This document shows positions 49,871 through 57,147 of a stretch of DNA of 61,791 nucleotides, one piece after another. Every line of letters starts with the position of its first letter. Position 1 is the stretch's first letter. Both the position numbers and the translations under genes were made by a program. The notes under the pieces are model-generated. The model made no database searches. It was given only the letters and a program-made list of their open reading frames with translations, and was not told the DNA's origin. The stretch comes from Pseudomonadota bacterium. GTDB lineage: Bacteria; Pseudomonadota; Gammaproteobacteria; Burkholderiales; Casimicrobiaceae. The stretch covers positions 1 to 61,791 of the forward strand of contig JAFEDG010000153.1 of NCBI GenBank assembly GCA_018241745.1. The letters are read 5' to 3'.

Positions 49871-50685
49871 GTGCCGACACGATCAAGTTGCGGCTCGCCG
49901 GCGTCGGCAAGCGCTTCGCCGTTGCCGGCAAGCCGGACGCGGTGGCCGTCGACGATTTTTCCCTCGACATCCGGCAAGGCGAGTTCCTCGTCGTCGTCGG
50001 GCCGTCCGGCTGCGGCAAGACCACGGTACTGAACGTGCTCGCGGGCCTCGACACGGCGACCGCCGGCACGGTGACGATCGACGAGCGCCCGATCGCGGGT
50101 CCCGGGCCCGATCGCGGCGTGATGTTCCAGGATTACGCGCTGTTCCCGTGGCAGACCGTGCGCGGCAACGTCGGCTTCGGCCTCAAGTACGGGCCGGCGG
50201 GCGCGTCGCTGTCGACGGCCGCGCGCAACGAGCGCATCGCGCACACGATCGACCTCGTGGGCCTCAAGGGCAGCGAGGACAAGTACCCGCACCAGCTGTC
50301 CGGCGGCATGCGCCAGCGGGTGGCGCTTGCCCGGCTGATCGCCAACGAACCCGACGTGCTGCTGATGGACGAGCCGCTCGCAGCGCTGGACGCGCAGACA
50401 CGCACGATCCTGCAGGACGAGCTGCTGCGCGTCTGGGGCCAGGACCGGCCTGCGTCCGAGCGCCGCACCGTCGTGTTCATCACGCACGCCATCGACGAGG
50501 CCGTGTTCCTGGCCGACCGCATCGCCGTCATGACGGCGCATCCAGGCCGCCTCAAGACCATCGTCGACAACCCGCTGCCGCGTCCGCGCACCGACGCGAC
50601 ACGCGCGCTGCCCGAATTCCAGGCGCTGGTGCAACGCATCTGGAGCCTGATCCGCGACGAGGCGTACCGCGCCACCGTCGCCTGA
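49867..50685 (+). CDS. ABC transporter ATPase, NitT/TauT family
   Basis: A 272-residue ATPase that powers the two permeases. Walker A is GPSGCGKTT, the Q-loop is in MFQDYALFPWQTV, the signature is LSGGMRQRVALAR, Walker B is VLLMDEPLAALDAQ and the switch histidine is in FITHAIDEA. It starts with an ATGA overlap. Confidence 0.92.
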   Translation: MSADTIKLRLAGVGKRFAVAGKPDAVAVDDFSLDIRQGEFLVVVGPSGCGKTTVLNVLAGLDTATAGTVTIDERPIAGPGPDRGVMFQDYALFPWQTVRGNVGFGLKYGPAGASLSTAARNERIAHTIDLVGLKGSEDKYPHQLSGGMRQRVALARLIANEPDVLLMDEPLAALDAQTRTILQDELLRVWGQDRPASERRTVVFITHAIDEAVFLADRIAVMTAHPGRLKTIVDNPLPRPRTDATRALPEFQALVQRIWSLIRDEAYRATVA

Positions 50686-50715
50686 CCGCGAGAACCACAG
50701 AAGGAGGAGAACGCC

Positions 50716-51954
50716 ATGCAGGACAAGACCACGCAGGGAGTTTCGCGTCGCCGCTTCATCGCCACCGCCGCGGGCGCATCGGCGGTGCTCGCCGCACCCG
50801 CGATCGTGCGCGCGCAGGCGAAGAAGGAGATGAAGGTGTCGGTGGGCCGCCAGCCGTGGGCCGCGGGCAATTCGCCGGTGACCGCGTACATGATGAACAA
50901 CAAGACGTTCGAGAAATACGCGGCGGAAAGCGGCTATGCGCTGACGGTCGACTACCGCGACTACCCGTCGGCGGCGCCGATGGTCGAGGCGTTCGTCTCC
51001 GGCAACCTCAACTTCGGCATGTGGGGCAACACGCCGATCGTGCGACTCGTCTCGCAGCACCAGCCGATCCAGCTGCTGACGGTCGGCGAAGGCCACTTCC
51101 GGATGGTGCTGGCCACGCGCAAGGATTCGCCGATCCGCAACGTCGCCGACCTGAAGGGCAAGACGGTCGGCGCGCTGCTCGGCGGCGACCCGTACAACGT
51201 GCTCGTGCAGATGCTGCGCTTCGAGCTCGGCAACCCTGATCCCAAGGCGCACGGCATCACGGTGGTGAACACGCCGACGCAGGCGCAGGCGGCGACGATC
51301 CCCACCGGCATGGACGCCGCCGTCGTCATCTATCCCGCGTTCCTGAAGGCGCAGAAGGACCTCGGCACCGTCGGCATCATCAACTCGTACGGCTACACCG
51401 AGGCGCACTACAAGGGCCCGGCCGGCGAAGGTGCGGGCATCCTGCTGCCGTCGGTCAAGAAGTCGCCGTTCTACCCGGATGGTTTCTACCTGCACCGTTC
51501 GTTCTGGATCGGCGGCAACAAGCTCGTGCAGAGCGATCCGGGCATCGTGACCGCGTTCTGCCGCGCGCAGCAGGACGCGGTCGCCGCGCTGTCCAAGATG
51601 GACCCGGGCAAGGTCTCCCAGCTGTCGGTCAAGTACTGGGAACTGCCGCCAGACCTGGGCGCCAAGGTCGTCGAGGACGACGTGCTGTTCAAGCGCGGCT
51701 GGTGCTGGCCGACGGAAGGCGACGCGGTGGCGCTGCTCGAGACGTCGAAGACGATGGCCGACGGCAAGATCATTCCCAAGCCGCTCACGTGGGGCGAGGT
51801 GAAGGGCGCGTTCGCCGGCGCGGCCGCGGCCGTGAAGGTCGCGTACGAGAAGAGCGGCGGCAAGCCCGACGCGGCCGGGTTCAACGCGAAGAACACCGCC
51901 GACCTGCGCGGCGCCCCGACGTGGGACCTGGACCACTGGGTCGACCGCAGCTGA
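50716..51954 (+). CDS. ABC transporter substrate-binding protein, NMT1/TauA-like, with Tat signal
   Basis: A 412-residue periplasmic protein. SRRRFIATAAGASAVLAAPAIV is a twin-arginine signal of about 33 residues. The mature part has NLNFGMWGNTPIVRL and LKGKTVGALLGGDPYNVL, typical of NitT/TauT binding proteins. It should bring the substrate to the permeases encoded just before. The ligand is unknown; the pathway behind suggests a sugar, sugar acid or sulfonated sugar. AAGGAGGA lies just upstream of the ATG. Confidence 0.88.
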   Translation: MQDKTTQGVSRRRFIATAAGASAVLAAPAIVRAQAKKEMKVSVGRQPWAAGNSPVTAYMMNNKTFEKYAAESGYALTVDYRDYPSAAPMVEAFVSGNLNFGMWGNTPIVRLVSQHQPIQLLTVGEGHFRMVLATRKDSPIRNVADLKGKTVGALLGGDPYNVLVQMLRFELGNPDPKAHGITVVNTPTQAQAATIPTGMDAAVVIYPAFLKAQKDLGTVGIINSYGYTEAHYKGPAGEGAGILLPSVKKSPFYPDGFYLHRSFWIGGNKLVQSDPGIVTAFCRAQQDAVAALSKMDPGKVSQLSVKYWELPPDLGAKVVEDDVLFKRGWCWPTEGDAVALLETSKTMADGKIIPKPLTWGEVKGAFAGAAAAVKVAYEKSGGKPDAAGFNAKNTADLRGAPTWDLDHWVDRS

Positions 51955-51980
51955 CCTCACCGAACGTAAAGAGAGAAGAC

Positions 51981-52874
51981 ATGATCGTAGGATTCATTGG
52001 TTTGGGCACGATGGGCGGCCCGATGGCGCAGAACGTGATGAAGAAGGGCCATTCGCTCGTCGTGTACGACGTCGTACCCGCGTCGGTGCAGAAGCTCGTC
52101 GCCGCGGGGGCGAAGGCCGCGACGACGCCGCGCGACGTCGCGGCGCAGGCGGAAATCGTCATCACGATGCTGCCCGACGCGCCGGATGTCGAGCGCGTGG
52201 CCCTCGGGCCCGACGGCGTCGTCGCGGGCCTGAAGCCCGGCTCGCTGTACGTCGACATGAGCACGATCGACCCGGCCACGACGCGCAAGGTCGGGGCGGC
52301 GGTGAAGGCGAAGGGCGCCGCGATGGTCGACAGCCCCGTCGGCAAGACGGCGGATGCCGCCGTCGCCGGCACGCTGACGCTGATGGTCGGCGGCGACGCG
52401 GCCGACATCGCGCGTGCACGCCCGGTGCTCGACTGCATGGGCACTGACTTCTTCCATTGCGGCGAGCTCGGCACCGGGCAGACGATGAAGCTGCTCAACA
52501 ATCTGCTGGCGCAGACGATCGGCACCGCCAACGTCGAGACGCTGGTGTCCGGCGTCAAGGCGGGCATCACGCTCGACACGATGCTGTCGGTGCTGAAGAC
52601 GACGATGGCGTGGAACCAGCAACTCGCCGTGGCGATGACCAAGCGCTCGCTGGTGGGCGATTTCAAGCCCGGCTTCATGGTGAAGCTCGCGCACAAGGAT
52701 TGTCGCCTCGCACTGCAGATGGTCGATGCGCTGGGCGTGCGCTCGCCGGTCACGCACGCGACGCTGAAGGCGCTCGATGACGGCATGAACGGCGGCATCG
52801 CCAACGACGACGTCGGCGCCATGTTGAAGCTGCGCGAGGAGGAGGCGGGCGTGAAGGTTCGGCTCGCGACGTGA
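51981..52874 (+). CDS. Beta-hydroxyacid dehydrogenase family reductase, near sulfolactaldehyde reductase
   Basis: A 297-residue NAD(P)-dependent enzyme of the 3-hydroxyisobutyrate dehydrogenase family: GFIGLGTMGGPMAQNV for the cofactor, VDSPVGKTADAAVAGTLTLM for the substrate and K170 as catalytic lysine. The PVG[RK]T motif (G121-K122-T123) is like E. coli YihU, a sulfolactaldehyde reductase, while a serine that I recall from its sulfonate site appears as A177. Tartronate or succinic semialdehyde are other possible substrates. It probably reduces the aldehyde released by the aldolase of this operon. Confidence 0.82.
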   Translation: MIVGFIGLGTMGGPMAQNVMKKGHSLVVYDVVPASVQKLVAAGAKAATTPRDVAAQAEIVITMLPDAPDVERVALGPDGVVAGLKPGSLYVDMSTIDPATTRKVGAAVKAKGAAMVDSPVGKTADAAVAGTLTLMVGGDAADIARARPVLDCMGTDFFHCGELGTGQTMKLLNNLLAQTIGTANVETLVSGVKAGITLDTMLSVLKTTMAWNQQLAVAMTKRSLVGDFKPGFMVKLAHKDCRLALQMVDALGVRSPVTHATLKALDDGMNGGIANDDVGAMLKLREEEAGVKVRLAT

Positions 52875-53887
52875 GCGGCGGCTTCGATCCCGCGGCGACG
52901 CGCCGCGTCGGCCGCAGCGGGCTCGCGGTGTCGCAGCTCGGCGTCGGCTGCGCGCCGTTCGGCGCGCTGGCGGCGGGCACGACCGACGCGTCGCTGGCCG
53001 GCGGCTTCGACGCGCTGGTCGCGGCAGGGCTCAGGTATTTCGACGTCGCGCCGATGTACGGTTCCGGCCTCGCCGAGCATCGACTCGGCGAGAACCTGCG
53101 CCGCGTCGACCGGCGCTCGCTGGTGCTGTCGACGAAGGTCGGCCGCATCCTCGATCCGCTGGGCGGCGGCGTCGCGGCGGGTGCGGCGGGCGGCACGTAT
53201 CCGTTCGAGTACCACTACGACTACAGCTACGGCGCGACGCTGCGCTCGCTCGAGTCGAGCCTGTCGCGGCTTGGCACCAACGCCATCGATATCGTCTACA
53301 TCCATGACGTCAACCGGCGCTGGCAGGGCGACCTCGTCGACCAGCGCTATGCCGAGGCGATGGAAGGCGCGTACGTCGCGCTCGACGAGCTGCGGCGCGC
53401 CGGCACGATCAAGGCGATCGGCGTCGGCGTCAACGACTGGACGATCCTAGAGCGCTTCGCGGGCGACGGCGACTTCGACTGCTTCATGCTCGCGGGCCGC
53501 TACACGCTGCTCGACCACACGGCACTCGCGTCGTTCCTGCCGCTGTGCGAGCGGCGCGGCATCGCGGTGATGATGGCGGCACCGTTCAATTCCGGCATCC
53601 TCGCCACCGGCGTGCGCCCCGGTGCCACGTACTTCTACCAGGAAGCGGAGCCCGAGGTCGCGGCGCGTGTCGCGCGGATGGAAGCCGTGTGCGCGCGCCA
53701 CGGCGTGGCGATTGCGGCCGCGGCGCTGCAGTTCCCGTTGCGGCACGCAGCGGTGGCGAGCGTGGTCACCGGCATGCGCAATGCGGACGAAGCTGCGGCC
53801 AACGTCGCCCACATGCGCGCTTCGATTCCCGTGGCATTCTGGGACGACATGAAGGCCGAAGGCCTCCTCGACGCCGGCGCGCCCTAG
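52871..53887 (+). CDS. Aldo/keto reductase, D-threo-aldose (L-fucose) 1-dehydrogenase type
   Basis: A 338-residue aldo/keto reductase with the full tetrad D58, Y63, K89 and H145 (FDVAPMYG, STKVGR, YIHDV). Its closest known relatives oxidise L-fucose, D-arabinose and like sugars at C1 to lactones. That is the first step expected before the lactonase of this operon. GTG 52871 overlaps the previous stop by 4 bp. Confidence 0.85.
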   Translation: MSGGFDPAATRRVGRSGLAVSQLGVGCAPFGALAAGTTDASLAGGFDALVAAGLRYFDVAPMYGSGLAEHRLGENLRRVDRRSLVLSTKVGRILDPLGGGVAAGAAGGTYPFEYHYDYSYGATLRSLESSLSRLGTNAIDIVYIHDVNRRWQGDLVDQRYAEAMEGAYVALDELRRAGTIKAIGVGVNDWTILERFAGDGDFDCFMLAGRYTLLDHTALASFLPLCERRGIAVMMAAPFNSGILATGVRPGATYFYQEAEPEVAARVARMEAVCARHGVAIAAAALQFPLRHAAVASVVTGMRNADEAAANVAHMRASIPVAFWDDMKAEGLLDAGAP

Positions 53888-53912
53888 CGTCGATTCCGGT
53901 GAAGCGACAACC

Positions 53913-53925
53913 AGGGTCGAACCCC
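53913..53925. repeat. Possible single degenerate REP-like unit
   Basis: AGGGTCGAACCCC ends exactly at the ATG of the RraA-like gene (53926). It differs from the core AGGGTCGGACCCT at two positions and keeps the same placement before a start codon as copy 3. It may be a decayed half unit or chance. Confidence 0.4.
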
Positions 53926-54573
53926 ATGCATGATCCCGCTGCCCGTCTCGCGCACTTCCCGACGTCCGTGATCTCGGACGCGCTGGACGAACTCGGCCTC
54001 CGCGGCGTCATCGCCGGCGTGCAGGCGCGGCGCGTCGGGCAGGCGAGGATTGCCGGTCGTGCGCTGCCGGTGCGCTTCGTGCGCAAGAGCAACGATCCGG
54101 CGGCCTACCGGTTCGGCGGCGGCGTCGGCAAGCCGCTCGAGCGCGTGCTCGCCACGATGAAGGACGGCGATGTCGTCGTCATGGACCTCGACGGCGCGAC
54201 GGATGCGGCCGCGTGGGGCGGCCTCGCGTCGCGGATCGCGCAGCGCCGCGGGGTCTGCGGCACCGTGCTGTGGGGCGCGTGCCGCGACGTCGAGGAGATC
54301 CGCGCGCTCGGCTATCCGGTGTGGTCGGTCGCCACGTGCCCGCGCCGCAGCCGTAACGAATTCGCATTCGGCTCGATCAACGAACCGATCACCGTGGCCG
54401 GCGTCGCGGTCGCAGCGCGCGATTTCGTACTCGCTGACGAGACCGGGGTGGTCGTCGTGCCGCAGGCACGCGCCGACGAGGTGTTCGCGCTCGCCGAGCG
54501 GATTGCCGCGCAGGAAGAGGCGCTGGAGGCACAGATCCTCGCGTCGACGCTCACGTCGTGGGACGACGTCTAG
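53926..54573 (+). CDS. RraA-like / HMG-aldolase family protein
   Basis: A 215-residue protein of the RraA fold. DLDGATDAAAWGGLAS and GTVLWGACRDVEEI carry the family motif, with R120-D121 as the expected metal and substrate pair. Catalytic members are class II pyruvate aldolases (4-hydroxy-4-methyl-2-oxoglutarate and oxaloacetate-type substrates); others regulate RNase E. In this operon the aldolase role fits: it would split a 2-oxo-3-deoxy acid into pyruvate and an aldehyde. Its TAG stop begins REP-like copy 4. Confidence 0.82.
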   Translation: MHDPAARLAHFPTSVISDALDELGLRGVIAGVQARRVGQARIAGRALPVRFVRKSNDPAAYRFGGGVGKPLERVLATMKDGDVVVMDLDGATDAAAWGGLASRIAQRRGVCGTVLWGACRDVEEIRALGYPVWSVATCPRRSRNEFAFGSINEPITVAGVAVAARDFVLADETGVVVVPQARADEVFALAERIAAQEEALEAQILASTLTSWDDV

Positions 54574-54616
54574 GTCCGACCCTATTTATTATGTCAACTA
54601 GGGTCGGACCCTATTT
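54571..54616. repeat. REP-like paired palindrome, copy 4
   Basis: A shortened left core (AGGTCCGACCCT, 54572-54583) and a full right core AGGGTCGGACCCT at 54600-54612 are each followed by TATTTAT, so here the units are in direct rather than facing orientation. The left end is the TAG stop of the RraA-like gene and the right end abuts the ATG of the next gene at 54617, leaving no ordinary ribosome site. Confidence 0.8.
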
Positions 54617-55852
54617 ATGAGCGCGCGCTGGCTGAAGCCCTTCGACGACGTCGCGACGGCAATCGTGGACCTGCCGGCCGGCGCGACGGTTCATCTGGCG
54701 AGCGGCAACGTGACGAAGGACGTGACGCTCGTCGAGCCGATCGCGATGGGCCACAAGTTCGCGGTCCGCGCGCTCGCCAAGGGGCTGCGCATCCGCAAGT
54801 ACGGCGAGCTGATCGGCCGCATGTCGCGCGACGTTCCCGCCGGTGGCTGGGTCCACGTCGACCACCTCGAGACCAGCGCGCGCCATTCGGCGGCCCACGA
54901 GGCCGCGTGGTACGACCGCGTCGAGACGGCAACGGTGCTCGAGGCGTTCGGGCCGACGCGCACGAAGGTCGGCGAGAACCCGCTGTACGACGCCGCGCAG
55001 GACCGCTTCTACTGGATCGACGTCCGCGATACGCCGGCGATCTTCTGCCGCACGCTCGCCACCGGCGAGGAACACCAGTGGCCGCTGCGGGAAGACATCG
55101 GGTCGATCGCGCTGATGGAAGGTACGCGCCTGCTCGCGTGCCTGCGCTCGGGGTTCGCGATGTTCGATACGGCGGATGGCACGATGACGCCGCTGATCGA
55201 CCCCGAGCCCCACCTGCCGGGCAACCGCCTCAACGACGGCAAGTGCGATCCGCAGGGCCGCTACTGGTGCGGATCGATCAATCCGGAGACGGGGACTGCC
55301 GACGGCAGCCTGTATGTCCTCGAGCGCGACCTCACCGTGCGCCATGTGCTGCCCGATTTCCTCACGCCCAACGGCATGACGTGGAGCCTCGACGGCAAGA
55401 CGCTCTACCTCGCGGACACGCGCCGCGGGCTGATCCGCGCTCACGACTTCGATGGCGAGCACGGCACGCTCGGCGCGACGCGCGTCTTTGCGGATCTCGG
55501 CGCGATGCCGGGCGGCCCCGATGGCGCGACGCTCGACACCGACGGCTATCTCTGGTGGGCGCAGTTCGACGGCGCGTGCCTCGTGCGTTACGCGCCGGAC
55601 GGAAGCATGGACCGCGTCGTGCGCCTGCCCGTGTCGCGTCCCACGTCGTGCGCATTCGGCGGACCCGGCTTCCGCCACCTGTACGTGACGACCGGCACGC
55701 GCGGCTTCGATGCCGCGGCGTTCGCGCGCGAGCCGCTCGCGGGCCGCGTGCTGAAGATCGACGTCGGCATCGGCGGCTTTGCGCCCGTTCCGTTCGTGCC
55801 GCTGCCCGAAGCGCTCGCGCGAGAAACGCTGACCGAGGAGCGCAGCCCATGA
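54617..55852 (+). CDS. Fusion of a UxaA/SuyA-type SAF domain to an SMP-30 lactonase
   Basis: A 411-residue two-domain protein. Residues about 8-90 are a SAF domain like the small subunit or N-terminal part of altronate-type dehydratases: DDVATAIVDLPAG, EPIAMGHKFAV, IRKYGELIGRM, VHVDHLET. Residues about 105-411 are an SMP-30/gluconolactonase beta-propeller with likely metal ligands E120 (VGENPLYD), N252 (TPNGMTWS) and D302 (GPDGATLD), and N206 near the substrate. The large dehydratase subunit is the next gene, overlapping by 4 bp. So one chain would open a sugar lactone and also complete the dehydratase that uses the product. Confidence 0.88.
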   Translation: MSARWLKPFDDVATAIVDLPAGATVHLASGNVTKDVTLVEPIAMGHKFAVRALAKGLRIRKYGELIGRMSRDVPAGGWVHVDHLETSARHSAAHEAAWYDRVETATVLEAFGPTRTKVGENPLYDAAQDRFYWIDVRDTPAIFCRTLATGEEHQWPLREDIGSIALMEGTRLLACLRSGFAMFDTADGTMTPLIDPEPHLPGNRLNDGKCDPQGRYWCGSINPETGTADGSLYVLERDLTVRHVLPDFLTPNGMTWSLDGKTLYLADTRRGLIRAHDFDGEHGTLGATRVFADLGAMPGGPDGATLDTDGYLWWAQFDGACLVRYAPDGSMDRVVRLPVSRPTSCAFGGPGFRHLYVTTGTRGFDAAAFAREPLAGRVLKIDVGIGGFAPVPFVPLPEALARETLTEERSP

Positions 55853-57021
55853 CGACACCCACGCTGCAGTTCGACGGCTACCGCCGCGAGGATGGACGGT
55901 TTGGCGTTCGCAACCACGTGCTGGTGCTGTCGCCGACCGGCCTCACGTCGGCGGCCGCGGCCCGCGTGGCATCGCTCGTGCGCGGCACGCTCGCAGTGAC
56001 GACAGGTTACGGTCGCGGCCAGGTGGCCGACGACGCGCAGCTGCAATTCGACACGCTGCTGGGCCTCGCGACGCATCCCAACATCGCGGCGACGCTCGTA
56101 TTGTCCGCGGGGCCCGACATCACGAAGCGCTACATCGACGCGATCCGCGCGGCAGGCCGCATCGCCGTCGGCTACGCGCTGCCGGACGTCCGCGAGGACG
56201 CGCTGACGCTCGTCGATCGCGGCGTACGCGCGGCCACGCAGCTCGTGCGCGACGCCTCACGGCTGCGCCGCGAACGCGCGTCGCTCGCCGACCTGTGCAT
56301 CGCCGTCGAGTGCGGGCATTCGGACGCGTCGTCGGGCCTCGTCTGCAACCCGCTCGCGGGCCGCGTGACGGAGCTCGTCGTCGCCGGCGGCGGCCAGGCG
56401 ATGTTCAGCGAGACCGTCGAATGGACCGGCACCGAGCACCTGCTCGCGCGTCGCGCGGCCACCGCCGACGTCGCCGACCGCATCGTGCGCGCCGTCAACG
56501 CGCGCGAGCGCCGCGTCCGCGACACGGGCGGCGACATCCGCGCCGAGAATCCCGGCCCGCAGAACAAGGCGGGTGGCCTGACGACGATCGAGGAGAAGGC
56601 GCTCGGCGCCATCGCCAAGGGCGGCAACCAGCCGATCCGTGACCTGCTCAGCGCCGCGCAGCGCCCGCCCGCCGGTGCGGGGCTCTTCCTGATGGACACA
56701 CCGTTCTTCTCGCCGGAATCGATCACCGCGATGGTCGCCGGCGGCGCGCAGATCGTCCTCTTCACCACCGGCGCCGGTAACAGCTACTGCAGCCTCGTCG
56801 CGCCGACGCTCAAGATGTCCGGCAATCCCGACACGTGTGCGCGGCTGACCGAGCAGATCGACGTGATGCTCGCCGACGTCACGCGCGGCGAGGTCGATGC
56901 GGAAGCCGCGGCCTCGCGCACGCTCGCGCAGGTGCTGGACGTGGCGAGCGGCTCGTTGACGCTCGGCGAGATCGTCGGCGAAGGGGGCGAGGTCGTCAGC
57001 CGCCTGGGGGCGTCGGTCTAG
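55849..57021 (+). CDS. UxaA-family dehydratase large subunit (altronate dehydratase / SuyB-like)
   Basis: A 390-residue protein without its own SAF domain. FDGYRREDGRFGVRNHVLVL opens it; VECGHSDASSG holds a conserved Cys/His set suited to the metal site; NKAGGLTTIEEKALG is the family signature; TTGAGNSYCSLVAPTLKMSGNP is near the C-terminus. Relatives dehydrate altronate or galactarate, or as SuyB remove sulfite from sulfolactate, together with a SAF partner. Here that partner is the N-terminal domain of the preceding gene. GAGGAG at 55835-55840 serves the ATG. Confidence 0.87.
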   Translation: MTTPTLQFDGYRREDGRFGVRNHVLVLSPTGLTSAAAARVASLVRGTLAVTTGYGRGQVADDAQLQFDTLLGLATHPNIAATLVLSAGPDITKRYIDAIRAAGRIAVGYALPDVREDALTLVDRGVRAATQLVRDASRLRRERASLADLCIAVECGHSDASSGLVCNPLAGRVTELVVAGGGQAMFSETVEWTGTEHLLARRAATADVADRIVRAVNARERRVRDTGGDIRAENPGPQNKAGGLTTIEEKALGAIAKGGNQPIRDLLSAAQRPPAGAGLFLMDTPFFSPESITAMVAGGAQIVLFTTGAGNSYCSLVAPTLKMSGNPDTCARLTEQIDVMLADVTRGEVDAEAAASRTLAQVLDVASGSLTLGEIVGEGGEVVSRLGASV

Positions 57022-57147
57022 GCACATCGCGCGGCGCGTGACGCACGCGCGGCCATTGTCCGGCGTATCATCGGTCGCGGTCCGTCGACGGGGTTGTCCT
57101 GCGCCAGGACGGACGCACCGACCTTATCGTCGCCTTCGAAGGTGCCC

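Noticed and set aside
48276..57021. Firm assignment as a sulfoquinovose (sulfo-Entner-Doudoroff) operon
   Set aside because: The reductase motif and sulfonate-type transporter are suggestive, but one expected sulfonate-site residue differs, no IlvD/Edd-type dehydratase or KDPG-type aldolase is present, and the dehydrogenase is of the L-fucose type. Kept only as one option.
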